A stretch of 10,354 nt of DNA from Alphaproteobacteria bacterium (GTDB taxonomy: Bacteria > Pseudomonadota > Alphaproteobacteria > Rhodobacterales > Rhodobacteraceae), in the NCBI GenBank assembly GCA_003694465.1, contig RFKM01000153.1, forward strand, positions 1 to 10,354, in the 5' to 3' direction. Shown in pieces: positions 1 through 7,202 of this stretch (position 1 is its first letter; every line of letters begins with the position of its first letter). Made by a program: the position numbers and the translations under genes. Below the pieces are notes generated by a model. That model was not told the DNA's origin, ran no database searches, and was given only the letters and a program-made list of their open reading frames with translations.

Positions 1-621
1 GAAGTGCGGTTTCCGCCGTCGCTGAGTTTCGGCTCGGTGGGCGGGCCCGAGCGGCGCACCGAGGTGGTGACGCTGACCAACGGGTTCGAAGAGCGCAACA
101 CCCCCTGGGCGCATTCGCGCCGGCGCTACGATGCCGGGGTCAGCATGCGCAGCCTCGATGATGTCGAGACGCTGATCGCCTTTTTCGAGGCGCGCCAGGG
201 CCAGCTTTACGGGTTCCGCTGGAAGGACTGGTCGGATTACAAGTCGTGCCGGCCCTCGGCCGAGGTCGATTACCAGGACCAGGTCATCGCCACCGGCGAC
301 GGGTTCACCACGACCTTCCAGCTCACCAAGACCTACCGTTCGGGCACGTTCGACTATGTTCGCCCGATCACCAAGCCGGTGGCCGGCACCGTCACCCTCG
401 GCCTGCAGGGCGACCGGCTGACCGACACCATTCACTTTACCGTCGACGAGACCACCGGCCTTGTCACCTTTGCCGATCCGCCGGCGGCGGGGGCCGAGAT
501 CACCGCCGGGTTCGAGTTCGACGTGCCGGTGCGCTTCGATACCGACCGGATTCTGACCTCCGTCGCCTCGTTCCAGGCCGGCGACGTGCCCAGCGTTCCG
601 GTGGTGGAGGTGCGGGTCTGA
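1..621 (+). CDS. g12: GTA distal tail protein (DUF2460, RcGTA g12-like), 5' partial
   Basis: Distal tail protein of a gene transfer agent. In RcGTA the homologue forms the ring joining the tail tube to the hub, like Dit of siphophages. The frame is open to base 1 (codon 1 is GAA), so the true start lies just upstream; comparison with remembered homologues suggests only a few codons are missing. The visible 206 codons cover nearly the whole family length of about 210. The N-terminal half holds the family signature: a FGSVGGPERRTE stretch, ERNTPWAHSRRRYDAG, a LDDVETLIAFFEAR helix and GFRWKDWSDY (about residues 9-80). The C-terminal half is beta-rich and ends with FEFDVPVRFDTDR and a PSVPVVEVRV tail. 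The TGA stop shares its last base with the ATG of the next gene (TGATG), so translation is coupled. Family assignment is sure; the structural role comes from homology. Confidence 0.93.
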   Translation, partial: EVRFPPSLSFGSVGGPERRTEVVTLTNGFEERNTPWAHSRRRYDAGVSMRSLDDVETLIAFFEARQGQLYGFRWKDWSDYKSCRPSAEVDYQDQVIATGDGFTTTFQLTKTYRSGTFDYVRPITKPVAGTVTLGLQGDRLTDTIHFTVDETTGLVTFADPPAAGAEITAGFEFDVPVRFDTDRILTSVASFQAGDVPSVPVVEVRV

Positions 622-1508
622 TGCCGATTTCGCCAGAACTGAAGGCCCATCTCGAAAGCGGGGTGACGACGCTGGCGCGCTGCTGGGCGGTGACCCGGCG
701 CGACGGTGCCGTTTTCGGCTTTACCGATCACGACCGCGACCTGAGCTTCGAGGGCATCACCTTCCGGGCCGGCACCGGGCTGAGCGCGACGACGCTCGAA
801 CAGACCACCGGCCTTGCGCTCGACAACACCGAGGCGCTGGGCGCCTTGTCGGATGCGGCAATCACCGAGGCCGACATTCGCGCCGGGCGTTTCGATGGCG
901 CCCGGGTCGAGGCCTGGCTGGTGAACTGGGCCGATCCGAGCCAGCGCTACATGCAGTTCCGGGGCACGCTGGGCGAGATCACCTCCGCCGGCGGGGCGTT
1001 CCGGGCCGAGCTCGTCGGCCTGTCCGAAGCGCTCAATGCGCCGCAGGGGCGGGTCTATCAGAGCCAGTGCTCGGCGGTGCTGGGCGACGGCGATTGCAAG
1101 GTGAACATCGACGAAGCCGCCTTCAGTGGCAGCGGCACGGTGGTGGCGGTGGAAGACGCGCGCCGGATGCGGGTTTCAGGCCTTGCGGGCTTTGCCGATG
1201 GCTGGTTCGCCCACGGGCGGCTGATCGTCGAGAGCGGCGCGGCGGCGGGGCTCGAGGGGGTGATCCGCGCCGACACGCTCGTCGAGGGCACGCGGGCGCT
1301 CGACCTGTGGGAGGGGTTGCGGGCCGAGCTGGTGGCGGGCGACGTGGTGCGCCTTGTCGCCGGCTGCGACCGGCGCGCCGCCACCTGCCGCAACAAGTTT
1401 GACAACTTCCTGAATTTCCGGGGCTTTCCCGACATTCCGGGCGAAGACAGGCTGGCCTCGATCCCGCTGCGTTCGACGCGCGAGACCGCGCCGACGGGGG
1501 CGAAATGA
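621..1508 (+). CDS. g13: GTA hub protein (DUF2163, RcGTA g13-like) with four-cysteine cluster motif
   Basis: Baseplate hub protein, 295 residues, counterpart of lambda gpL-type tail-tip proteins. The start ATG at 621 overlaps the previous stop by one base. A longer reading of the same frame back to 246 lies wholly inside the distal tail gene and is not credible. The N-terminus (MPISPELKAHL) and the FTDHDRDL motif at about 34-41 are typical of DUF2163. Four cysteines sit in two pairs: C150 and C159 (QCSAVLGDGDC), and C249 and C256 (GCDRRAATC), the second followed by KFDNFLNFRGFPDIPG. Lambda gpL binds a 4Fe-4S cluster through C-terminal cysteines, and from memory the RcGTA hub also carries iron-sulfur clusters, so these four are the likely ligands here. 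C21 is a fifth, isolated cysteine. The stop overlaps the peptidase start (ATGA). Family is firm; the cluster is inferred. Confidence 0.93.
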   Translation: MPISPELKAHLESGVTTLARCWAVTRRDGAVFGFTDHDRDLSFEGITFRAGTGLSATTLEQTTGLALDNTEALGALSDAAITEADIRAGRFDGARVEAWLVNWADPSQRYMQFRGTLGEITSAGGAFRAELVGLSEALNAPQGRVYQSQCSAVLGDGDCKVNIDEAAFSGSGTVVAVEDARRMRVSGLAGFADGWFAHGRLIVESGAAAGLEGVIRADTLVEGTRALDLWEGLRAELVAGDVVRLVAGCDRRAATCRNKFDNFLNFRGFPDIPGEDRLASIPLRSTRETAPTGAK

Positions 1509-1942
1509 GCGCGGCGCGCGTGGTGGCGGCGGCCCGGGGCTGGATCGGCACGCCCTATGTGCACCAGGCCTCGGCGCGCGGGGCGGGGACCGATTGCCTC
1601 GGCCTCGTGCGCGGGGTCTGGCGCGAGCTTTACGGTGCCGAGCCCGCGCCGGTGCCGGCCTATACGCCCGACTGGGGCGAGACCGGCGGGCGGGAGCTGC
1701 TGCTCGAGGGGGTCGGGGCGCTGCTCGATCCGGTCGAGCCCGCCCGGGCCGCCCCCGGCGATGTGCTGGTGTTTCGGATGCGCGCCGGGGCGGCGGCCAA
1801 GCACCTTGGCATTCTGGCCGAAACCGGCGCCGGGGCGAGCTTCATCCACGCCTATTCGGGGCATGCGGTGCTCGAAAGCCCGCTGACCGCGCCGTGGCGG
1901 CGCCGGATCGCGGCGGTGTTCAGATTTCCTGCGAAAGGATAG
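1505..1942 (+). CDS. g14: GTA NlpC/P60 cell-wall peptidase (RcGTA g14-like)
   Basis: Tail-associated peptidoglycan peptidase, 145 residues, a typical length for the phage NlpC/P60 type (TIGR02219-like). It would cut the cell-wall peptide so that DNA can pass from the tail into the recipient periplasm. The catalytic cysteine is C31 in GTDCLGLVRGVW. The catalytic histidine is H100 in AKHLGIL, and H115 in FIHAYSG fits the third polar position. The GTPYVHQ segment upstream of the cysteine and the PGDVLVF strand at 84-90 are also family hallmarks. There is no signal peptide, as expected for a particle component released by lysis rather than secreted. The ATG overlaps the hub gene stop in an ATGA, and 3 bases separate its TAG stop from the next start. 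All catalytic residues appear intact, so it should be active. Confidence 0.95.
   Translation: MSAARVVAAARGWIGTPYVHQASARGAGTDCLGLVRGVWRELYGAEPAPVPAYTPDWGETGGRELLLEGVGALLDPVEPARAAPGDVLVFRMRAGAAAKHLGILAETGAGASFIHAYSGHAVLESPLTAPWRRRIAAVFRFPAKG
1934..1939 (+). promoter_or_regulatory. Ribosome binding site of the megatron gene
   Basis: AAAGGA lies 6 bases before the ATG at 1946, inside the last codons of the peptidase gene. It supports ATG 1946 as the start and shows that the giant tail protein does not depend only on coupling to the gene before it. Confidence 0.6.
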
Positions 1943-1945
1943 CAG

Positions 1946-4900
1946 ATGGCGACGATAGTTCTCTCGGCGGTTGGGGCCTCGGTCGGCGCGTCGATCGGCG
2001 GCGGCGTTCTCGGCCTGTCGTCGGTGGTGATCGGCCGGGCGGTGGGCGCGGTGGCCGGCTCGATGATCGACCAGGCGGTGATGGGCGACGGCTCGCAGGT
2101 CGTCGAAACGGGGCGGGTGGACCGCTTCCGCATCACCGGCGTTTCGGAAGGGGCGCCGATCGCCCGCCTTTACGGGCGGATGCGCGTTGGCGGGCAGGTG
2201 ATCTGGGCCTCGGGGGTGAAGGAACATGCCATCGTCACCGAAGAGAGCGACGGCGGCAGCGGCAAGGGGCTGCTCAGCGGCACCTCCCCGAGCACGCAGA
2301 ATGTGGAATATCGCTACACGATGAGCCTTGCGATCGCCCTGTGCGAGGGGGTGATCACCCGCGTCGGCCGGGTCTGGATCGACGGCGAGGAGGTGGCGCC
2401 CGGCAGCCTCAACCTGCGCGTCTACAAGGGCGGCGCCGGGCAGATGCCCGACCCCAAGATCGAAGCCGTCGAAGGGGCGGGGAAGGCGCCGGCCTACCGG
2501 GGCACGGCCTATGTGGTGATCGAGGATCTCGACCTCACCGCCTATGGCAACCGGGTGCCGGTGTTCAACTTCGAGGTCTTCCGGCCCGAGCAGAAGGACG
2601 AGGCCGAGGAGATCGCCCGCGGCACGAAGGCGGTTGCGGTGATCCCGGGCACCGGCGAATATGCGCTGGCCACGCGCCGGGTGCATGTCGGCACCCTGCC
2701 CGGCGAGAAGCGCCCGGTGAACGAGAACACGCCGCTGGGGATGACCGATTTTTCGGCCTCTCTGCAGATGCTCGACGAGTCTCTGCCGAAGCTCGAGGCG
2801 ACTTCGCTGGTGGTCTCGTGGTTCGGCGACGATCTGCGCTGCGACCGCTGCACCCTGCGCCCGCTGGTCGAGAACGCCGGCGAGGACGGGCAGGAAATGC
2901 CATGGCAGGTCTCGGGCCTCGGGCGGGCGGGGGCCGGGCTCGTCCCGCGCGAGAACGGCCGGCCGCTCTATGGCGGCACGCCGGCCGATGCCTCGGTGAT
3001 CGAGGCGATCCGGGCGCTGAAGGCGGCGGGCAAGGCGGTGACCTTCTATCCGTTCATCCTGATGACCCAGACCGAGGGCAACGGGCTCACCGACCCGTGG
3101 ACCGGCGCCGCCGATCAGCCGAAGCTACCGTGGCGCGGGCGGATCACGCTTTCGAAGGCGCCGGGGCGCGCCGGTTCGCCCGATGGGACGGCCGCCGCCG
3201 CTGCCGAGGTGCAGGCCTTTTTCGGACAGGCCAGCGCCGCCGATTTCAGCGTTTCGGGCGACACGGTGCTCTATACCGGGCCCGAGGAATGGTCGCTGCG
3301 GCGGATGATCCTGCATTATGCCCATCTGTGCGCCGCGGCCGGGGGGGTCGATGCCTTCCTGATCGGCTCGGAGCTGCGCGGGCTCACGCAGATCCGCCGC
3401 GAGGGCAATGCCTTCCCGGCGGTGAACCAGCTGAAGCAGCTGGCCGCCGAAGTGCGCGCGATTCTCGGGCCGGGCACGAAGATTTCCTATGCCGCCGACT
3501 GGTCGGAATATTTCGGCTATCACCCCGACGACGGCTCGGGCGATGTCTTCTTCCATCTCGACAAGCTCTGGGCCGATGCCAACATCGACTTCGTCGGCAT
3601 CGACAATTACATGCCGCTGTCGGACTGGCGCGAGGGCACCGACCACGCCGACGCGCATTGGGGGTCGATCTACAACCTCGACTATCTCAAGGCCAACATC
3701 CTCGGGGGCGAGGGGTTCGAGTGGTATTATGCCACCGACGAGGCGCGCGAATTGCAATTGCGCACGCCGATCGTCGATACCGCCCATGGCGAGGACTGGA
3801 TCTGGCGGTTCAAGGACATCCGCTCCTGGTGGCGCGAGGCCCATCACGAGCGCATCGGCGGGGTGCGCGCCGCCCAGCCGACCGACTGGGTGCCGGGCTC
3901 GAAGCCGATCTGGTTTACCGAGATGGGCTGCGCGGCGATCGACAAGGGCACCAACCAGCCGAACCGCTTTCTTGACCCGAAAAGCTCGGAATCGGCGCTG
4001 CCGCGCTATTCGACCGGGGTGCGCGACGACTATATCCAGATGCGCTACCTGCGCGCGATGCGCGAGTTCTGGGCCGATCCGGAAAACAACCCCACCGATG
4101 CCGAGACCGGGGTGCGGATGCTCGACATGAGCCGCGCCCATGTCTGGGCCTGGGACGCGCGGCCCTTCCCGTGGTTCCCCTCGCGCAAGGGGCTGTGGAG
4201 CGACGGGGCGAACTACCGGCGCGGGCACTGGCTGAACGGGCGCGAGTCGGCGCGCTCGCTGGCCTCGGTGGTGGCCGAGATCTGCGCCGCCTCGGGCCTG
4301 ACCGACATCGACGTGACCGGCCTGCACGGCGTGGTGCGCGGCTATCTCGTCAACGAGGTGACCGGGGGGCGCAACGCGCTGCAGCCGCTGATCCTGGCGC
4401 ACGGAATCGAGGTGGCCGAGCGCGATGGCGTTCTGGCCTTCTTCAACCGCGACGGCGTCGCCGAGGGCGGGCTCGAGGAAAGCCGGCTGGCGGTTTCCGA
4501 CCGGATCGACGGGCCCTTCGAGCTGACCCGGGCGCGGGCGGCCGAAACCGCCGGGCGGGTGCGGCTCAACTTCGTCGAGGCCAATGCCAGCTACGAGACC
4601 CGCGCCGCCGAGGCGGTCTTTGCCGACGAACCCTCGCGCCGGGTTTCGCAGAGCGAAATGGCAATGGTGCTGACCCGCGGCGAGGGCCGGGCGATCTGCG
4701 AGCGCTGGCTGGCCGAGGCGCGGGTGGCGCGCGACCGGCTGGCCTTTGCCCTGCCGCCCTCGGGCCTGAGCTGGCGGGCCGGCGACGTGGTGCGCGCGGA
4801 TCTGCCGGGCGGGCCAGCGGCGTTCCGGATCGACCGGTTCGAGCAGGGGGCGGGGGCCTTCGTGCAGGCGGTGCGCGTCGAGCCGGGGGTCTTTACCCCG

Positions 4901-5884
4901 CCCGAGGAACTCGACCTCGAAACCGAGATGCCGGGCTACACGCCGCCGGTGCCGGTGCTGCCGCTGTTTCTCGACCTGCCGCTGCTGACCGGCAGCGAGG
5001 TGCCCCATGCGCCGCATGTGGCGGTGACCTCGGTGCCCTGGCCGGGGCCGGTGGCCGTCTATCGCGGGCAGAACGATGCCGGCTACAAGCGGGTGGCAAC
5101 GCTCGGCGCCGCCGCCCGGGTGGGGGTGACCGAAACGCCGCTGGCGCGGGCGCGGGCCGGCCTCATCGACCGCGGGGCGCCGCTTCGGGTGCGGATGATC
5201 AGCGGCGAGCTGGCCTCGGCGGATCTCGACCGGGTGCTGTCGGGCAGCAATGCCGCCGCGATCGGCGACGGCACGCCCGGCAACTGGGAGGTGTTCCAGT
5301 TCACCACCGCGGTGCTGGTCGAACCCGGGGTCTGGGAGATCAGCGGCCGGCTGCGCGGGCAGGCGGGAACCGACGCGCTGATGCCCGAGGCCTGGCCGAT
5401 CGGCTCCTACGTGGTGATGCTCGACGGGGCGGTCAACCAGATCTCGATGCGGGCCGGGCTGCGCGGGCTCGAGCGCGACTTCCGCATCGGCCCGGCGGCG
5501 CGCCCCTACAGCGACGACACCTATGTGCACGAGGCGCACGCCTTCGAGGGGATCGGGCTCAGGCCCTATGCGCCGGTGCATCTGGCGGCAAGGCCCGGGG
5601 CCGGCGGCGGCATCGATCTGAGCTGGATCCGCCGCACCCGGATCGACGGCGACAGCTGGCTGAGCGAGGAGGTGCCGCTGGGCGAGGAGCGCGAGCGTTA
5701 CCGGGTGCGGGTGCTGGCCGGCGCCACGGTGCTGCGCCGCGAGGTGGTGACCGCCCCGGCCTGGACCTATACGGCGGCGATGCAGTCCGCCGATGGCGCT
5801 TCGGGGGTGATCGGGCTGGAGGTTGCGCAACTGTCCGACAGTTTCGGCGCCGGGCCCTATGCGCGGATCGAGGTGACGCTCTGA
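1946..5884 (+). CDS. g15: GTA megatron / host-specificity tail-tip protein with TIM-barrel domain (RcGTA g15-like)
   Basis: Largest tail-tip protein of the GTA, 1312 residues, close to the roughly 1300 of RcGTA g15. In RcGTA it forms the trimeric tip below the hub and contacts the recipient cell. The N-terminus (about 3-47) is a Gly/Ala-rich hydrophobic stretch with two helix-like halves, a candidate for channel plug or membrane insertion. Residues about 100-430 match phage tail-tip domains. About 440-740 is the GTA_TIM glycosidase-like barrel, with EEWSLRRM, SYAADWSEYFGY (E521), GIDNYMPL and WFTEMG (E659). About 790-955 matches the Phage-tail_3 region (GYLVNEVTGGRNALQPL). The remainder is beta-rich with fibronectin-like stretches and ends in a likely surface-binding domain. 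E521 and E659 stand where a retaining glycosidase would hold its acid/base and nucleophile, but activity is unproven. The frame is unbroken. Confidence 0.94.
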   Translation: MATIVLSAVGASVGASIGGGVLGLSSVVIGRAVGAVAGSMIDQAVMGDGSQVVETGRVDRFRITGVSEGAPIARLYGRMRVGGQVIWASGVKEHAIVTEESDGGSGKGLLSGTSPSTQNVEYRYTMSLAIALCEGVITRVGRVWIDGEEVAPGSLNLRVYKGGAGQMPDPKIEAVEGAGKAPAYRGTAYVVIEDLDLTAYGNRVPVFNFEVFRPEQKDEAEEIARGTKAVAVIPGTGEYALATRRVHVGTLPGEKRPVNENTPLGMTDFSASLQMLDESLPKLEATSLVVSWFGDDLRCDRCTLRPLVENAGEDGQEMPWQVSGLGRAGAGLVPRENGRPLYGGTPADASVIEAIRALKAAGKAVTFYPFILMTQTEGNGLTDPWTGAADQPKLPWRGRITLSKAPGRAGSPDGTAAAAAEVQAFFGQASAADFSVSGDTVLYTGPEEWSLRRMILHYAHLCAAAGGVDAFLIGSELRGLTQIRREGNAFPAVNQLKQLAAEVRAILGPGTKISYAADWSEYFGYHPDDGSGDVFFHLDKLWADANIDFVGIDNYMPLSDWREGTDHADAHWGSIYNLDYLKANILGGEGFEWYYATDEARELQLRTPIVDTAHGEDWIWRFKDIRSWWREAHHERIGGVRAAQPTDWVPGSKPIWFTEMGCAAIDKGTNQPNRFLDPKSSESALPRYSTGVRDDYIQMRYLRAMREFWADPENNPTDAETGVRMLDMSRAHVWAWDARPFPWFPSRKGLWSDGANYRRGHWLNGRESARSLASVVAEICAASGLTDIDVTGLHGVVRGYLVNEVTGGRNALQPLILAHGIEVAERDGVLAFFNRDGVAEGGLEESRLAVSDRIDGPFELTRARAAETAGRVRLNFVEANASYETRAAEAVFADEPSRRVSQSEMAMVLTRGEGRAICERWLAEARVARDRLAFALPPSGLSWRAGDVVRADLPGGPAAFRIDRFEQGAGAFVQAVRVEPGVFTPPEELDLETEMPGYTPPVPVLPLFLDLPLLTGSEVPHAPHVAVTSVPWPGPVAVYRGQNDAGYKRVATLGAAARVGVTETPLARARAGLIDRGAPLRVRMISGELASADLDRVLSGSNAAAIGDGTPGNWEVFQFTTAVLVEPGVWEISGRLRGQAGTDALMPEAWPIGSYVVMLDGAVNQISMRAGLRGLERDFRIGPAARPYSDDTYVHEAHAFEGIGLRPYAPVHLAARPGAGGGIDLSWIRRTRIDGDSWLSEEVPLGEERERYRVRVLAGATVLRREVVTAPAWTYTAAMQSADGASGVIGLEVAQLSDSFGAGPYARIEVTL

Positions 5885-5885
5885 G

Positions 5886-6170
5886 ATGCGGCCGGTCCTG
5901 CATGGCGATGCAACGACGGCGGCGCTGGTGCTTCTGGCCGCGCCGCCGGCCCTGCGCCCGGGGATCTTGCGCCGGATGCTGCGCGAGGCCGATGCCGCCG
6001 ACGCCTGGCGGGCGCGCACCGGGCGCGCCCATCCGCTCTGGGGAACGGGCACGCTGATGTCGGCGGCCATGCGCCGGCCACGCGCGCGCGAGCCCTACCT
6101 CGACGATCGCGACTATGCCGCCTGCCTCGCCATGGTGTTCGAGGCGCTGGTGGCGCGGGCCGAAGGCTGA
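5886..6170 (+). CDS. Unrecognised 94-residue protein coupled to the GTA tail operon
   Basis: I do not recognise the function. The ATG comes one base after the megatron TGA (TGAGATG), so it is almost certainly translated by coupling as the last gene of the GTA operon. The protein is mostly helical and rich in Ala and Arg: an N-terminal Ala/Leu-rich segment (11-25), a basic LRPGILRRMLREAD helix, a central HPLWGTGTLMSAAM motif (about 49-62), and a C-terminal YLDDRDYAACLAMVFEAL helix. Neither a signal peptide nor a convincing membrane span is present, although residues 11-23 are moderately hydrophobic. Base composition matches the tail genes. It could be a small particle component, an assembly chaperone, or a host gene captured at the cluster edge. 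As I recall, short ORFs of this kind follow g15 in other Rhodobacterales, which would favour a real gene. Confidence 0.8.
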   Translation: MRPVLHGDATTAALVLLAAPPALRPGILRRMLREADAADAWRARTGRAHPLWGTGTLMSAAMRRPRAREPYLDDRDYAACLAMVFEALVARAEG

Positions 6171-6197
6171 GGCGCGGCACCCGGCTCGGGCGACGAT

Positions 6198-6210
6198 GCC
6201 CGCGGCGGGC
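6198..6210. terminator. Possible hairpin between convergent genes
   Basis: GCCCG and CGGGC flank three bases in the 52-base spacer where the GTA operon (+) and the corrinoid operon (-) converge. The position suits a bidirectional terminator, but no T-tract follows on either strand and short GC palindromes are frequent in this DNA. Nothing else is visible in this spacer. Confidence 0.2.
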
Positions 6211-6222
6211 CGCCGCCGCCGC

Positions 6223-6402
6223 TCAGCGCCCGCTCCTGCCGCGCAGCGCGTTCCAGGCGATGGCGCAGAGCATGACCAGCGGCAGGACCGCGTAGATCAC
6301 CTGCCGGCTCAGGGCGTCGTGCACGAGCGCATCGCCGAGAACGAACAGCGCCAGCCCCGCCGAGCCCAGCGCCAGCGCCAGAAGCAGGATGCGCCGTCCC
6401 AT
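6223..6402 (-). CDS. Small two-helix membrane protein, 59 residues
   Basis: Small open frame read on the reverse strand from ATG at 6402 to TGA at 6223. The product is MGRRILLLALALGSAGLALF in the first 20 residues, then VLGDALVHDALSRQ, a second hydrophobic stretch of about residues 35-50 (VIYAVLPLVMLCAIAW) and a basic tail NALRGRSGR. This gives two membrane segments (about 5-23 and 35-51) joined by a short polar loop, with positive charges at both ends, predicting both termini in the cytoplasm. The start is only 4 bases after the corrinoid gene stop, with no clear Shine-Dalgarno sequence, so it would depend on translational coupling. Function unknown. Support: clean membrane-protein pattern, tight spacing and same strand. 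Against: short length, and hydrophobic Ala/Leu frames can arise by chance in GC-rich DNA. Confidence 0.62.
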   Translation of the reverse strand: MGRRILLLALALGSAGLALFVLGDALVHDALSRQVIYAVLPLVMLCAIAWNALRGRSGR

Positions 6403-6406
6403 CGGC

Positions 6407-7111
6407 TCAGGCGCGGGCCATCTGGTTGTGCTTGCGCGCGATCATCTGCTTTGCGGTCTCGACGGCAACGGCGGCATCGCGGCAATAGGCATCGGCGCCG
6501 ATGGCGCGGCCGAATTCTTCGTTCAGCGGCGCGCCGCCGACGAGGATCATGTATTTGTCGCGCTTGCCCTGGGCGACCATCTCGTCGATCACCACCTTCA
6601 TGTAGGGCATCGTCGTCGTCAGCAGCGCCGACATGCCGACGAAATCGGCATCGAACTCCTCGGCCGCCTCGATGAAGTTTTCCACCGGGTTGTTGATGCC
6701 GATGTTCTTCACCTCGAAGCCGGCGCCCTCCATCATCATGGTGACGAGGTTCTGGCCGATGTCGTGAATGTCGCCCTTGACGGTGCCGATGACGATGCGC
6801 CCGACGGTGGGGGCGCCGGTCTCGGCCAGAAGCGGCTTGAGAATCGCCATCCCCGCCTTCATGGCATTGGCCGCCAGCAGCACCTCGGGCACGAAGAGGA
6901 TGCCGTCGCGGAAATCCTCGCCGACGATCTGCATGCCCCCGACCAGCGCCTCGGTAAGGACCCGGTAGGGCTCCCAGCCGCGCTCGAGCAGGATCTGGGT
7001 GCCTTCCTCGATCTCTTCCTTGAGCCCGTCGTAGAGATCGTCGTGCATCTGCTGGACGAGTTCCTCGTCGGAGAGTTCGGAAAGGATGATGTCGTCTTCG
7101 TCTTCGGCCAT
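6407..7111 (-). CDS. Corrinoid (cobalamin-binding) methyltransferase subunit, MtbC/MetH-type
   Basis: B12-binding corrinoid protein, 234 residues, that carries a methyl group on cobalamin between two methyltransferases. The N-terminal four-helix cap (B12-binding_2, about 11-95) precedes a Rossmann-like cobalamin domain (about 104-225). The base-off/His-on motif is intact: D114-x-H116-x-x-G119 (GDIHDIGQNLV), then S161-x-L163 (MSALLTTTM) and GG at 192-193 (VGGAPLN). H116 would be the lower cobalt ligand. I chose ATG 7111 because GAGGA lies 9 bases upstream; an in-frame TTG at 7129 adds six residues without support. Rhodobacterales lack a one-piece MetH and use separate homocysteine-, folate- and B12-binding proteins, so this may be the B12 part of split methionine synthase. 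A methylamine- or betaine-type corrinoid protein is the alternative; no partner methyltransferase lies in the window. Confidence 0.92.
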   Translation of the reverse strand: MAEDEDDIILSELSDEELVQQMHDDLYDGLKEEIEEGTQILLERGWEPYRVLTEALVGGMQIVGEDFRDGILFVPEVLLAANAMKAGMAILKPLLAETGAPTVGRIVIGTVKGDIHDIGQNLVTMMMEGAGFEVKNIGINNPVENFIEAAEEFDADFVGMSALLTTTMPYMKVVIDEMVAQGKRDKYMILVGGAPLNEEFGRAIGADAYCRDAAVAVETAKQMIARKHNQMARA

Positions 7112-7120
7112 GGGGTGCTG

Positions 7121-7125
7121 TCCTC
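7121..7125 (-). promoter_or_regulatory. Ribosome binding site of the corrinoid gene
   Basis: On the reverse strand GAGGA stands 9 bases before ATG 7111. It decides the start in favour of MAEDEDD over the upstream in-frame TTG at 7129, which this site overlaps too closely to serve. Confidence 0.6.
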
Positions 7126-7202
7126 GCAAGATGGGGCCGCCGGGCGGCCTGTCAGCAATGTCTCGGATAATGCCGCGATCGGCGCCCCGCGGCGGGCGGA
7201 TT

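Noticed and set aside
246..620. 125-residue N-terminal extension of the hub gene in its own frame
   Set aside because: It lies entirely inside the distal tail gene and is Arg/His-rich; homologues begin at the MPISPEL methionine (621).
1594..3975. 793-residue + strand frame across the peptidase and megatron genes
   Set aside because: It overlaps two confidently assigned genes in another frame and gives a low-complexity Arg/Gly/Ala-rich product without domains.
3125..6070. 981-residue open frame on the reverse strand opposite the megatron
   Set aside because: The product is rich in Arg, His, Pro and Gly with no recognisable domain, and it lies opposite a strongly identified gene. In GC-rich DNA the wobble bias of a real gene keeps the antisense frame open, so this is a shadow.
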